From Nocardioides sp. Root682 (lineage in GTDB: Bacteria; Actinomycetota; Actinomycetes; Propionibacteriales; Nocardioidaceae): a stretch of DNA of 64,000 bases. The position numbers and the translations under genes were made by a program. The stretch is taken from NCBI RefSeq assembly GCF_001427795.1, contig NZ_LMHJ01000001.1:2195664-2259663 (forward strand), read 5' to 3'. Positions 17,419 to 26,353 of the stretch are shown in pieces; position 1 is the first letter of the stretch, and each line of letters starts with the position of its first letter. The notes beneath the pieces were generated by a model that saw only the letters and a list, made by a program, of their open reading frames with translations, was not told the origin of the DNA and searched no databases.

Positions 17419-17503
17419 GGAGGGGTGCCGGAGTGGCCGATCGGAACCGCCTTGAAAGCGGTCGTAGGGAGACCTACCGCGGGTTCGAATCCCGCCCCCT
17501 CTG
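17419..17503 (+). tRNA. tRNA-Ser (anticodon TGA)
   Basis: An 85-base class II tRNA: acceptor GGAGGGG/CCCCTCT, anticodon stem ACCGC/GCGGT with loop CTTGAAA (anticodon TGA, decoding UCA), long variable arm GTAGGGAGACCTAC, T-arm GCGGGTTCGAATCCCGC, discriminator G. CCA is not encoded. Confidence 0.95.
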
Positions 17504-17534
17504 CTCAATTGGTCGAGCGTGTCTTCGGGGCACT

Positions 17535-17614
17535 CGGTCGCAGCTGCAACACGTTGTCCGCCTCACTGGGCGCCCGGTCGCGGCTGTAACACGCTGTCCG
17601 CCCCACCAGGCGCC
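17535..17614. repeat. Tandem 40-base duplication beside tRNA-Ser(TGA)
   Basis: Units 17535-17574 and 17575-17614 are about 80% identical (both start CGGTCGC and contain AACACG-TGTCCGCC). The second unit is the left arm of the palindromic element that follows, so the arm has been duplicated once. Confidence 0.75.
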
Positions 17615-17697
17615 CCATGTCAGTGGTAGCCGCCCGTTACAGAGCCCCCTTTGCGCTGACATCGGTCGGCCAGAGGGGCGGACAGCGTGTTACAGCC
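17582..17697. repeat. Palindromic interspersed element, copy 1 (23-base perfect terminal inverted repeats)
   Basis: A 116-base element whose ends (17582-17604 and 17675-17697) are perfect 23-base inverted repeats, starting GGCTGTAACACGCTGTCCGC. The interior includes GTCAGTGGTAG and CGCCCGT-ACAG. A second copy, about 80% similar and inverted, is at 63679-63792. It encodes nothing, so it is MITE- or REP-like. Located 78 bases behind tRNA-Ser(TGA). Confidence 0.85.
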
Positions 17698-17774
17698 CAC
17701 CCGCCGCCGCGCACAGAAGCACGACACGAGGCACGCGGCACGAGGTACGACCGATCGGCTCCGCTGACGCCAGC

Positions 17775-18806
17775 TCACATCAGCGGCGAGAACCTGCTCG
17801 GTTCCGGGCGTACGGCGGCCGCCTGCTCGGCCACGCGACTGCGTCGTCCACGGTTGCCGGTGAGCGCCAGGTCCAGGCGGATCATGGCCAGGCCGATCAG
17901 CAGGCCCACCGCCAGTCCGTAGACGACCGACAGCGCCGCTTCCTGGACAGTGACAGCCGGATTGGCGAGCGCGGTCGCGGTGGGCGAGGTCGCGGCGACA
18001 CCGAACGCGCAGACCCACCAGCCCTGACGGCGTCGGGCCCGCATGTGACACCCGTACGCGAGCGCCGGGACGCCGAGGATGGTCTCGATCGGGCGCGGGA
18101 ACGCGCCGAGCGTCTCCCGGCTCCAGGTCACCCAGGACAGGAGCTCGTCGACCAGACTGGTCGAGCCGTACCGCCGCAGCAGCTCCGCGTAGAGCAATGT
18201 CGCAGCGAGCACCGCGCCGCCGATCGCGACGACGATCAGGCCACGGCGACCCAGGCCGTGGAACCCGGCGCCGAGGCGGAACACGAGCGCGATGGCCCCG
18301 AGGAACGCCATCCCCAGGCCGACGTACTCGAAGCGCACGGTCTCGATCACCGGTTCGAACCCGATGGTGGCCAAGGCGCCGATGCCGGCGACGACCAGTC
18401 CTGCCGTGCACTCACGCGCCGAGGCGAAGAAGCTCGCGGCGGGGACGGTGATCATGACGCCGAGGACGGCGGCGATGGCCGAGGTGAGCACGGCGGCGCC
18501 GGTCAGCAGCAGGTCCTGGTCGCTGATCACAGCGGTCAGGCCGCACCCCAGCGCGAGCAGCCCGAACACCACCGGCCGGCCACCGGTACGGGCAGCGAGA
18601 GCCGCGCTGAAGGTGGTGGCGATGACGATCGAGCCGACCCTGCCGAACCAGTCCGGTCCGACGGGGATCATCGCGCAGACCAGTGCCGCGGCTCCGGCGG
18701 CGATCAGGACGAGCAGGATCAGCAGCGGCTGGCGGGAGGTCCCGAAGTCACCGAGGCGTTGCTCGATCGGCGCCCGGGAGGGGACACGAGGAGCGCTGCG
18801 GGACAC
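17775..18806 (-). CDS. Polytopic membrane protein of unknown function
   Basis: A 343-residue protein with about nine or ten hydrophobic segments (for example LLILLVLIAAGAAALVCAMI and VVYGLAVGLLIGLAMI) and a short polar C-terminus. The GTG at 18806 was chosen because AAGG lies upstream and the sequence before it is Pro/Arg-rich shadow. No transporter signature or enzyme motif was recognised. It lies next to the nitrilase gene on the same strand with a 97-base gap. Confidence 0.65.
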   Translation of the reverse strand: MSRSAPRVPSRAPIEQRLGDFGTSRQPLLILLVLIAAGAAALVCAMIPVGPDWFGRVGSIVIATTFSAALAARTGGRPVVFGLLALGCGLTAVISDQDLLLTGAAVLTSAIAAVLGVMITVPAASFFASARECTAGLVVAGIGALATIGFEPVIETVRFEYVGLGMAFLGAIALVFRLGAGFHGLGRRGLIVVAIGGAVLAATLLYAELLRRYGSTSLVDELLSWVTWSRETLGAFPRPIETILGVPALAYGCHMRARRRQGWWVCAFGVAATSPTATALANPAVTVQEAALSVVYGLAVGLLIGLAMIRLDLALTGNRGRRSRVAEQAAAVRPEPSRFSPLM

Positions 18807-18903
18807 GATGCAGGACCTTATCGTCCTCGTCGGCAGCGCGACGGGAGGTGCACGCCCGGCAGCTTGCTGCCCGCCCTGAACCGGAGGCGCGCTCGACCAG
18901 TCA

Positions 18904-19695
18904 TCACAGACGCCGGTTGGCCAGGGACGGGTTGACCCGGCGCGCCTCGGCGAGCAGGTCACGATCCAGGACCGCCCGGACGACCTCCGGCGCCTCGACG
19001 GACCCCGGGCCGCCTTCAGCCACCACCTCGCCGAACGGATCGACGACCAGCGAGTGGCCGCAGTAGCGCGGCGCGGGCTGGCCGACCGCGACGACGTACA
19101 CGGTGTTCTCGATGGCGCGCGCGGTGAGCAGGGTGCGCCAGTGGTGCACCTTGCGCGGCCCGGCGACCCAGGCGGCAGGCACCACGATCACCTCGGCCCC
19201 GCGGTCGACCAGTGCCCGGGCCAGCTCCGGGAAGCGCAGGTCGTAACAGGTCATCAGGCCGACCTGCCAACCGTTCACCTCGACGACCACCGGCTCGATC
19301 GGGCCCGCCGTCAGCCGGTCGGACTCGCGGTAGCCGAAGGAGTCGTACAGGTGCACCTTCCGGTACGACGCCAGGCTGCCCCCACGCACCAGCAGCGTGT
19401 TGTAGGGCCGGCTCGGGTCGGGACCCTGCTCGAACATGCCGGCCACGACGGTGGTGCCCTGCCCTGCTGCAGCCGCGGCGAGCGCCGTACCGAACGGGCC
19501 GTCCAGCGGCTCGGCGAACGTGCTCAGGTCCGATCCGGCCTCGCCGAAGTCGCGGGCGAAGGCCTCGGGGAAGACGACCAGGTCGGCGTCGGCACCGTGC
19601 TCGGCCGTGAGGCGTGCGAGCTCCGCGCGATTGGCGGCCGGGTCGAGCGTGGAGGCGGCCTGCACCAGGGAGACGTGGAGCGTGGGGACCGTCAC
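18904..19695 (-). CDS. Carbon-nitrogen hydrolase (nitrilase superfamily)
   Basis: A 263-residue amidase. The catalytic triad is visible: Glu in VVFPEAFARDF, Lys in ASYRKVHLYDSF, and Cys in LMTCYDLRFPELAR. The RKVHLYD and CYDLRFPE context matches the Nit1/Nit2 branch, whose members deaminate omega-amides or deaminated glutathione. The GTG start at 19695 faces the mobA-like gene across 37 bases. Cytoplasmic. Confidence 0.88.
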   Translation of the reverse strand: MTVPTLHVSLVQAASTLDPAANRAELARLTAEHGADADLVVFPEAFARDFGEAGSDLSTFAEPLDGPFGTALAAAAAGQGTTVVAGMFEQGPDPSRPYNTLLVRGGSLASYRKVHLYDSFGYRESDRLTAGPIEPVVVEVNGWQVGLMTCYDLRFPELARALVDRGAEVIVVPAAWVAGPRKVHHWRTLLTARAIENTVYVVAVGQPAPRYCGHSLVVDPFGEVVAEGGPGSVEAPEVVRAVLDRDLLAEARRVNPSLANRRL

Positions 19696-19732
19696 GGTGC
19701 CAGCGTAGGCGTCCGGCTGGGACACTGGCGGG

Positions 19733-20323
19733 GTGATCGAAGCCGGACTGACCTCGTTCGCCGCCATCATCCTCGCGGGCGGCCAGGCGACGCGGCTCGG
19801 CGGCGCGGACAAGGCCTCCATCGAGATCGGCGGCCGCACCCTCCTCGACCGGACGCTCGAAGCCGTCATCGACGCGAGCGAGGTCGTCGTGGTCGGCCAC
19901 TCGGTGCCCACCGACCGGCCGGTGACCTTCGTCCTCGAGGACCCCCGGCACGGCGGACCCGCGGCCGGCCTGCTCACCGGCCGGGACTCGCTGTTGCGAC
20001 GCTTCCCGACGCTCGCCGTCCTGGCCGTCGACATGCCGCACCTGACGTCCTCGACGTTCCGCCGCCTGCACGACGCCGCCGTGGGCCACGAGGGCGCCGC
20101 CCTCGTCGGCGCGGACGGTCGCCGGCAGCTGACCTACGTGCTGGAGACCGCTCGTCTCGACGCCGTACGGCCCGGACTGGAGGCTCAGCACGGCCTCTCG
20201 ATCCGCGCCCTCCTCGAGCCGTTCGACCTCGCCGAGGTCGCCCAGGTCGGGCGCGAGGCGCAGGACATCGACACCTGGTCGGACCTGCGCGACGCCGGTT
20301 CGGAGACCGACGACCTGCTCTGA
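19733..20323 (+). CDS. MobA-like molybdenum cofactor nucleotidyltransferase
   Basis: A 196-residue NTP transferase. The pattern FAAIILAGGQATRLGGADKASIEIGG is the nucleotide-binding LAGGxxxRxGxxK motif of MobA/MocA/IspD enzymes, and AVDMPHLTSSTFRRL contains the metal-binding Asp of MobA. It should attach GMP (or CMP) to molybdopterin. GTG start. The next gene encodes a DUF6457-type protein often found beside actinobacterial mobA, supporting the call. Confidence 0.8.
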   Translation: MIEAGLTSFAAIILAGGQATRLGGADKASIEIGGRTLLDRTLEAVIDASEVVVVGHSVPTDRPVTFVLEDPRHGGPAAGLLTGRDSLLRRFPTLAVLAVDMPHLTSSTFRRLHDAAVGHEGAALVGADGRRQLTYVLETARLDAVRPGLEAQHGLSIRALLEPFDLAEVAQVGREAQDIDTWSDLRDAGSETDDLL

Positions 20324-20393
20324 CCCGGCTCTCACCCTGATCGGCCGTCGTCAGCCCTTGTCAGCACCGGCCCTTGGGGATCACTCTGTTCGG

Positions 20394-20717
20394 GTGAACC
20401 TCCACGACTGGATCGATGAGTTGTGCGACGTCCTCGACATCGAGGCCGAGGCCGACGAAGGCCTCTTGGTGGACCTTGCCGGGATCACGCACGACAACGT
20501 GCACCCCGCTGCCGGGGTGGTGACGGCGTTCCTCCTCGGCTTCGCCGCTGGTGAAGGCGGCTCCGACCCGGACGAGGTCGAGAAGCTGGCCGGCCGCGCC
20601 CAGGCGCTCGCCGAGGCGTGGGACCGACCGCCCGGCGTGACCGACGAGCCCCAGGTCGACGTGGAGGTCGAGGAGCTCAGCGACGCCGAGTACGACGACC
20701 GAGACTCCCTCGTCTGA
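20394..20717 (+). CDS. DUF6457-like small acidic protein
   Basis: A 107-residue acidic protein starting NLHDWIDELCDVL, with a helical core (LLVDLAGITHDNVHPAAGVVTAFLLGFAAG) and a very acidic tail (DVEVEELSDAEYDDRDSLV). In actinobacteria such proteins occur next to or fused with MobA. The GTG at 20394 has no clear ribosome site. Function unknown; a molybdenum-cofactor accessory role is an inference from its position. Confidence 0.7.
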   Translation: MNLHDWIDELCDVLDIEAEADEGLLVDLAGITHDNVHPAAGVVTAFLLGFAAGEGGSDPDEVEKLAGRAQALAEAWDRPPGVTDEPQVDVEVEELSDAEYDDRDSLV

Positions 20718-20744
20718 GTGGTCGCCCGCTGACAGACTGGCCGC

Positions 20745-21722
20745 ATGCGCGCCGTCACCCAGACGGGCCCCGGAGGCCCCGAGACCCTGACCGTCACCGA
20801 GCTGCCCGACCTGGTTCCCGGTCCGGGCGAGGTGCTGATCACGGTCGCAGCCACCGCGGTGAACCGTGCCGACCTGCTGCAGCGCCAGGGCTTCTACCCG
20901 CCGCCGCCGGGCGCTTCGGAGATCATCGGCCTCGAGTGCAGCGGCACCATCGCGGCACTCGGCGAGGGCGTCGAGACGTGGTCGGTGGGCGAGCAGGTGT
21001 GCGCGCTGCTGGCCGGCGGTGGCTACGCGAGCCAGGTCGTCGTACCGGCCGCCCAGGTGATGCCGATCCCGAACGGGGTCGACCTGGTGACCGCCGCCGC
21101 ACTGCCCGAGGTCGCCTGCACGGTGTGGTCGAACGTCTTCATGGTCGCCGGGCTCGGCCCCGGCGACGTGTTCCTGGTGCACGGCGGTGGCGGCGGGATC
21201 GGGACGTTCGCGATCCAGCTGGCCGCTCGCACCGGCGCGCGGGTCTTCACGACCGCCGGGAGCCCGGACAAGCTGGCCCGCTGCCGTGACCTCGGCGCCG
21301 AGGTGGCGATCAACTACCACGACGAGGACTTCGTCGAGGTGGTCAAGGCCGCCACCGACGGACGCGGCGCAGACGTCGTCCTGGACAACATGGGCGCGAA
21401 GTACCTCGGCCGCAACGTCGACGTCCTCGCCGACGAGGGCCGTCTCGTGATCATCGGCATGCAGGGTGGCATCAAGGCCGAGCTCAACATCGCCCAGCTG
21501 CTCGGCAAGCGCGGCGCCGTCATCGCGACCGCGCTCCGCTCGCGGCCCGTCGAGGGCAAGTCGCGGATCTGCGCATCGGTCGTGGAGCACGTGTGGCCAC
21601 TGGTCGACGACGGCTCGATCGTGCCCGTCGTGTCGGCCGTGCTCCCGCTCGACCAGGTCGGTGACGCCCATCGGCTCATCGAGTCCGGCGACAGTGTGGG
21701 CAAGGTCCTCCTGACCCCCTGA
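20745..21722 (+). CDS. NAD(P)H-quinone oxidoreductase (zeta-crystallin/PIG3 family)
   Basis: A 325-residue zinc-free MDR enzyme. The N-terminal GroES-like fold starts MRAVTQTGPGGPETLTV, RADLLQRQGFYPPPPGAS is the PIG3-family motif, and the NADPH-binding VHGGGGGIGTFAIQLA is present. No zinc-binding Cys cluster. It reduces quinones or enones. It lies 23 bases upstream of the bpa gene. A similar oxidoreductase (Rv3777) is near bpa in mycobacteria, so the neighbourhood is conserved. Confidence 0.88.
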   Translation: MRAVTQTGPGGPETLTVTELPDLVPGPGEVLITVAATAVNRADLLQRQGFYPPPPGASEIIGLECSGTIAALGEGVETWSVGEQVCALLAGGGYASQVVVPAAQVMPIPNGVDLVTAAALPEVACTVWSNVFMVAGLGPGDVFLVHGGGGGIGTFAIQLAARTGARVFTTAGSPDKLARCRDLGAEVAINYHDEDFVEVVKAATDGRGADVVLDNMGAKYLGRNVDVLADEGRLVIIGMQGGIKAELNIAQLLGKRGAVIATALRSRPVEGKSRICASVVEHVWPLVDDGSIVPVVSAVLPLDQVGDAHRLIESGDSVGKVLLTP

Positions 21723-21745
21723 ACGGGGTTGGCTAGGTTGGATCC

Positions 21746-22390
21746 ATGACCGAGAGCGGCGAAGAGCAGATCGTGGTGGTGGGACCGGACGGGCAGCCGA
21801 TCGGCACGGTTCCCGCGTCAGCAGTGCAGGCCAGCGAGGACGTCGACGGCAGCGACGTCACCGACGTCACCGACGTCACGAGCGGCGACGACGACGGTGA
21901 CGACGACGGCGAGCGCTCCCTGGCCGACCTGGTGGAGCAGCCGGCGAAGGTGATGCGGATCGGCAGCATGATCCGCCAGCTCCTCGAAGAGGTGAAGGCC
22001 GCGCCGCTCGACGAGGCCAGCCGCAACCGCCTCGCCGCGATCCACCGCTCCTCGATCGCCGAGCTCGAGCAGGGCCTGGCTCCCGAGCTGGTCGAGGAGC
22101 TGGAACGGCTGTCGCTGCCGTTCTCCGAGGACGTCACGCCGTCCGAGGCTGAGCTCCGGATCGCCCAGGCACAGCTCGTCGGGTGGCTCGAAGGCCTCTT
22201 CCACGGCATCCAGACGGCGATCTACGCCCAGCAGATGGCCGCGCGCGCCCAGTTCGAGCAGATCCGCCGCGCCCTGCCGCCGGGGATGTCGATGGGCGCT
22301 CCCGGGCAGTCACCGCTGCAGCAGGAGCAGCCCGGACCGGACGGACAGCCTCATGCCGAGGAGCCTCGCTCCGGCGGGATGTACCTGTAG
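21746..22390 (+). CDS. bpa: Bacterial proteasome activator Bpa/PafE
   Basis: A 214-residue ATP-independent activator of the 20S proteasome. The conserved helical core RSLADLVEQPAKVMRIGSM through PLDEASRNRLAAIH and RIAQAQLVGWLEGLFHGIQTA is the Bpa signature. The C-terminus GMYL is the HbYX-type motif that docks into the proteasome alpha-ring. Known members form a dodecameric ring that feeds unfolded proteins such as HspR. The N-terminal ~50 residues are an acidic tail with a DVTDVTDVT repeat, longer than usual. ATG start. It implies that this organism carries a 20S proteasome elsewhere. Confidence 0.92.
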   Translation: MTESGEEQIVVVGPDGQPIGTVPASAVQASEDVDGSDVTDVTDVTSGDDDGDDDGERSLADLVEQPAKVMRIGSMIRQLLEEVKAAPLDEASRNRLAAIHRSSIAELEQGLAPELVEELERLSLPFSEDVTPSEAELRIAQAQLVGWLEGLFHGIQTAIYAQQMAARAQFEQIRRALPPGMSMGAPGQSPLQQEQPGPDGQPHAEEPRSGGMYL

Positions 22391-22397
22391 ATCTGGG

Positions 22398-23033
22398 TCA
22401 GAACTTCTGACGGCCCAAGCGACTGATCAGCACCAGGCCGAGCACGCCGATCAGGCTGATCGCACCGCCCGGAGCCAGCAGGCGACCGAGGTCGGGCGTG
22501 GAGTCGGCATCGGCCGGCGGCTCGCTGAGGGTGGAGCCGGGGGTCTCGACGGGCGCCGGGGGTACGGCGAGGTACTCGCGCAGCCGGACCACACCGGCCT
22601 GGTCGAGGCCGCTCGCGATGACGTACCCGTCGCAGGCGTCCGCACGCAGCTCGGCGGGGGCGCTGCCCCGGGTGAAGAAGATGTAGCGGACGCCGACGCG
22701 CAGGGTCCGGTCCGGCACCTCGTCGGTGGGAGTGAACGTGACCTGGACGTACTTGCCCGCAGGCAGGTCGCTCTTCAGCGGCACCTGGACGAACACCCGG
22801 TGCTCGCTCGCGCCGGCCGTCCCGCCACCCGGCAGCACGCCCGGGAGCACGCCGTCCACGCGGCCGACGAAGACGTCCTCGGCCGTCGACCCACGTTCGT
22901 GGACCGCCGCGCGGTCACTCAGCGCCAGCTCGCCGCATCCGTCGGGCATCCCCGGCGTCGCGCCGGCCGCCGCGGGGAGCAGCGAGAACAGCACGACGGA
23001 CAGCGCGGAGACGACACGCAGGGGGAGCCTCAC
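22398..23033 (-). CDS. Secreted, C-terminally membrane-anchored protein of unknown function
   Basis: A 211-residue protein with an N-terminal signal peptide (VVSALSVVLFSLLPAAAGA), an ectodomain of strands with a few Cys (CGEL, ACDGY), a Pro-rich stalk (PPAPVETPGSTLSEPP) and one C-terminal TM helix (AISLIGVLGLVLI) with an RLGRQKF tail. The ectodomain resembles a netrin/TIMP-like fold only loosely. It overlaps the upstream HAD gene by 4 bases and is therefore co-translated. Convergent with bpa. Confidence 0.7.
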   Translation of the reverse strand: MRLPLRVVSALSVVLFSLLPAAAGATPGMPDGCGELALSDRAAVHERGSTAEDVFVGRVDGVLPGVLPGGGTAGASEHRVFVQVPLKSDLPAGKYVQVTFTPTDEVPDRTLRVGVRYIFFTRGSAPAELRADACDGYVIASGLDQAGVVRLREYLAVPPAPVETPGSTLSEPPADADSTPDLGRLLAPGGAISLIGVLGLVLISRLGRQKF

Positions 23034-23869
23034 GCGCCCATCCCATCAGATTCGAGCGCGGGGAACCAGCGACCCAGCTCCAGCGCGGCGCCGTCCTCGT
23101 CGACCGAGGCGGTCACGTCGTCGGCCACTGCCTTCACCTCGTCGACCGATTGGCCCATCGCCACCCCGCGACCGGCCCACTGCAGCATCTCGATGTCGTT
23201 GCGTCCGTCACCGATCGCCAGCACGTCCGCGCGGTCGACGCCGAGCTGCCCGGCGACGTACTCGAGGCCGGAGGCCTTGGACACGCCCACCGGGGCCAGG
23301 TCGAGCCAGGCGGTCCAGCCGACGACGTAGTCGGTGCCGTGCAGGCCCAGCCGCGACGCGAGCGCCACGAAGTCCTCCGCCGTCGCCTGCGGGTCGCGGA
23401 TGATCACGCGGCTCACCGGCTCGGCGACCATGTCGGCGACCTCGGCCACGGACGTCGTACCGCCCAGCTCCCCGTCGGGGAACGGAGCGGACACGCGGTA
23501 GCCGATGCCGCGCTCCTCGACGGCGACCAGGGCCTCCGGATGCTCCTTGAGTACGGCGGCCACCGCGGCCCGGGCGTCGAAGGTGACCTCGTGCACGACC
23601 TCGATGGGCGGGTAGCGCAGCACGACCGCGCCGTTGGACGCGACGATCCAGATCTTCTCGCCGTGACCGTGGAGGTCGAGCTGCTCGGCCACGGACACCA
23701 TGTTGGCGGCGGAACGTCCCGAGGACAGCACCACGTGGGCGCCCGCGTCGAGCACCCGCTGGATGGACGCATGGACCGCGGGAGTGACCTCCTCGTGGCT
23801 CATGCCGAGGCCCTCCACCCACTTGAGCAGGGTGCCGTCGATGTCCAGGGCGACGAGCTTGGGCGTCAT
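23030..23869 (-). CDS. HAD-superfamily hydrolase (Cof type IIB)
   Basis: A 279-residue phosphatase. Motif I DIDGTLL (residues about 8-14), motif II VLSSGRS, a motif III Lys (GVSKAS) and motif [15 protein letters not shown] are all present, with the C2B cap of Cof proteins in between. It dephosphorylates small phosphometabolites; the substrate is not deducible. ATG at 23869 overlaps the serS stop (ATGA). Confidence 0.88.
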   Translation of the reverse strand: MTPKLVALDIDGTLLKWVEGLGMSHEEVTPAVHASIQRVLDAGAHVVLSSGRSAANMVSVAEQLDLHGHGEKIWIVASNGAVVLRYPPIEVVHEVTFDARAAVAAVLKEHPEALVAVEERGIGYRVSAPFPDGELGGTTSVAEVADMVAEPVSRVIIRDPQATAEDFVALASRLGLHGTDYVVGWTAWLDLAPVGVSKASGLEYVAGQLGVDRADVLAIGDGRNDIEMLQWAGRGVAMGQSVDEVKAVADDVTASVDEDGAALELGRWFPALESDGMGA

Positions 23870-25146
23870 CCCTGCACCGGCTCCAGGACCTCGAGGCCAT
23901 CGAGGTAGGGCTGCAGCGCCTTCGGCACCCGGACCGAGCCGTCGGCCTGCTGGTGCGTCTCGAGGATCGCGACGATGGTGCGGGTGATGGCGGTCAGCGT
24001 GCCGTTGAGGGTGGCGACCGGGCCGATCTTGTCGCCGGTGCGGGCCCGGGTGTCGAGGCGCCGCGTCTGGAAGTCGGTGCAGTTCGAGGTCGAGGTGAGC
24101 TCGCGGTACTTGCCCTGCGTCGGGATCCACGCCTCGCAGTCGAACTTGCGGATCGCCGAGGAGCCGAGGTCACCCGCGGCGATGTCGACGACGCGGTAGG
24201 CGAGCTCGAGCTTCTCGAGGAACTCCTTCTCCCACGCCAGCAGGCGCTGGTGCTCGGCAGCAGCGTCCTCGAGGGTGGTGTAGATGAACATCTCGACCTT
24301 GTCGAACCAGTGGACCCGGATGATCCCCTTGGTGTCCTTGCCGTGCGAGCCTGCCTCCTTGCGGAAGCACGGGCTGAACGCCGCATAGCGCAGGGGCAAC
24401 GACCCGCCGTCGAGGATCTCCTCGGAGTGGTACGCCGCCATCGCGACCTCCGAGGTGCCGACGAGGTACATCTCCTCGCCCTCGAGGCGGTAGACGTCGT
24501 CACCGCCACCCTGGTCGAGGTAGCCGGTGCCCTCCATCGCGCTGCGGCGCACGAGCGAGGGAGCGATCACCTGGGTGAACCCGGCGTTGCGGGCCTGGTC
24601 CATCGCCATGTTGACCAGCGCGAACTCGAGCTGGGCGCCGACGCCGGTGAGGAAGTAGAAGCGGCTGCCGCTGACCTTGGCGCCGCGCTCGAGGTCGATC
24701 GCGCCGAGGATCCGGCCGATCTCGATGTGGTCGCGCGGTTCGAAGCCCTCGGCCGCGAAGTCGCGCGGCGTACCGACCTCCTCGATGACGACGAAGTCGT
24801 CCTCGCCGCCGGCCGGGGTCTCCTCGGCCACCACGTTGGGGATCGCCTTGAGGGCCGAGAGCCACTCCTCCTCGGCGACGCCCTGGCTGGCCTCGAGCTC
24901 CTTGACCTCGCCGGAGAGCGTCTTCACCTGCGCGAGCAGGGCCTGCTTCTCCTCGCCCGAGGCCTGGGCGACCTGTTTGCCGAAGGCCTTCTGGGCCGAA
25001 CGCTTCTCCTCGAAGGACGCAATGGCCGCGCGGCGAGCGGTGTCGGCTGCCAGCGCCCGGTCCACGACGTCCGCGGACGCACCACGCTTGGCCTGCGAGG
25101 CACGAATGCGGTCGGGCTCGTCACGGAGGATGCGCGGGTCGATCAT
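23866..25146 (-). CDS. serS: Seryl-tRNA synthetase
   Basis: A 426-residue class II synthetase that charges tRNA-Ser (two serine tRNAs lie upstream in this window). The N-terminal coiled-coil arm (about 30-100) is followed by the catalytic core, with motif 2 [21 protein letters not shown] and motif 3 near [22 protein letters not shown]. Full length for the family. First gene of the serS-HAD-membrane protein operon. Its promoter region holds an unusual inverted repeat array at 25201-25310. Confidence 0.96.
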   Translation of the reverse strand: MIDPRILRDEPDRIRASQAKRGASADVVDRALAADTARRAAIASFEEKRSAQKAFGKQVAQASGEEKQALLAQVKTLSGEVKELEASQGVAEEEWLSALKAIPNVVAEETPAGGEDDFVVIEEVGTPRDFAAEGFEPRDHIEIGRILGAIDLERGAKVSGSRFYFLTGVGAQLEFALVNMAMDQARNAGFTQVIAPSLVRRSAMEGTGYLDQGGGDDVYRLEGEEMYLVGTSEVAMAAYHSEEILDGGSLPLRYAAFSPCFRKEAGSHGKDTKGIIRVHWFDKVEMFIYTTLEDAAAEHQRLLAWEKEFLEKLELAYRVVDIAAGDLGSSAIRKFDCEAWIPTQGKYRELTSTSNCTDFQTRRLDTRARTGDKIGPVATLNGTLTAITRTIVAILETHQQADGSVRVPKALQPYLDGLEVLEPVQG

Positions 25147-25200
25147 GCACGCAGGCTATCCGCCCGCCGTACGCCGCCGCTCGCCGGTTTCGGGCATCGC

Positions 25201-25310
25201 CGAGTTGGGGTTTGTCACGGTCGAGTTGGGGTTTGTCACCCCGACGGCCGTGGCGGGGATACAACTCGACGGTGACAAGCCCCAAGTCGGGGGTGACAAA
25301 CCCCAACTCG
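25201..25310. repeat. Four-copy 18-base repeat array, two direct pairs in inverted orientation
   Basis: Copies at 25201-25218 and 25222-25239 (motif CGAGTTGGGGTTTGTCAC) have a 21-base period. Inverted copies lie at 25272-25289 and 25293-25310, again with a 21-base period. The centre is near 25255. The array fills the gap between the aldo/keto reductase and serS genes, which are both on the minus strand. It may be a set of operator sites (two helical turns apart), a cruciform, or an interspersed element. Confidence 0.85.
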
Positions 25311-25313
25311 GCA

Positions 25314-26297
25314 TCAAAACGGCGAGATGGGGTCGGGCGACGGGAAGAGCGTGTCGAGCTCGTCGAGGTCCTCGGCGGTGGGCACCCACGCGTTCGCAGC
25401 GGCGTTGGCCCAGACCTGGTCGGTCGAGGTGGCCCCGGCGATCACGGACGTCACGGGCTCCTGGGCGAGCAGCCACCCGAACGCCACCGTCGCCTCGGGC
25501 ACGCCACGGGACCGGGCGAACTCCGAGTAGGCCTTCAGCGTCGGCGAGACCGCGTCCTCGAGCAGGTGCCGGCGGGTGAAGCTGAGCCGCGAACCCTCGG
25601 GGGCGACGCCGGAGGCGTACTTGCCGGTGAGCAGTCCGTTCGCCAGCGGGAAGTACGGCAGCACACCCAGCCCGAACTCGCGGGCGGCTGGCAGCACCTC
25701 CAGCTCGGCGCGACGGTCGGTGAGGTTGTAGTGGTTCTGTGCCGAGATGAACCGCTCGACGCCGAGCTCGCGGGCGACGTACTCGGCCTGGGCGATCTGC
25801 CAGCCGGAGCGGTTGGAGTGGCCGACGTAGCGGACCTTGCCGTCGCGGACCAGGTCGTCGAGTGCCGACAGGGTCTCGTCGATCGGGGTGGCGGGGTCGG
25901 GCGTGTGGAACTGGTAGAGGTCGATCCAGTCGGTGCCCAGGCGCCGCAACGACGCCTCGACGGCGTTGCGGATGTAGCGCCGAGAGCCGCGCGCACCGAA
26001 GTCCGGGCCGTTGGCGCCGGCAGCGTCCATGCCGAACTTCGTCGCCACGATCACCCCGGACCGGCGCGGGCCGAGCGCGGCACCGAGACGGGTCTCGGCG
26101 AGGCCGGGCGTGGCGCCGTACGTGTCGGCGACGTCGAAGAGCGTGATGCCCGCGTCGAGCGCGGCCGCGACGACCCGGTTGGTGCCCTTCTGGGTCTCGG
26201 TGGCGGTGCCATGTCGCCCGAGGTTGTTGCAGCCCAGCCCGATCGTGGAGACGACGAGGCCGGAGCGTCCGAGGGCGGCGTACGACGGGGAGGTCAT
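25314..26297 (-). CDS. Aldo/keto reductase
   Basis: A 327-residue NADPH-dependent TIM-barrel oxidoreductase. The motif FDVADTYGATPGLAETRLG holds the catalytic Asp and Tyr, VIVATKFGMD the Lys, YQFHTPD the His, and the C-terminal SVIAGATSTDQV the NADP-binding region. It resembles the Kv-beta/YhdN-type branch. ATG start; no operon partner is apparent. Confidence 0.92.
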   Translation of the reverse strand: MTSPSYAALGRSGLVVSTIGLGCNNLGRHGTATETQKGTNRVVAAALDAGITLFDVADTYGATPGLAETRLGAALGPRRSGVIVATKFGMDAAGANGPDFGARGSRRYIRNAVEASLRRLGTDWIDLYQFHTPDPATPIDETLSALDDLVRDGKVRYVGHSNRSGWQIAQAEYVARELGVERFISAQNHYNLTDRRAELEVLPAAREFGLGVLPYFPLANGLLTGKYASGVAPEGSRLSFTRRHLLEDAVSPTLKAYSEFARSRGVPEATVAFGWLLAQEPVTSVIAGATSTDQVWANAAANAWVPTAEDLDELDTLFPSPDPISPF

Positions 26298-26353
26298 GCC
26301 CCGACGGTATCGACCATGCCGATACCTGCGACGGGGTGTCCTAAACTCCGCTG

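Noticed and set aside
17433..18935. Plus-strand 500-residue frame across tRNA-Ser(TGA), the palindromic element and the membrane protein gene.
   Set aside because: It begins inside a tRNA, is made of charged low-complexity residues, and the minus strand has a coherent membrane protein.
25201..25310. Possible CRISPR array at the four 18-base repeats.
   Set aside because: Only four copies, half of them inverted, with spacers of 3 bases within pairs and no cas genes nearby.
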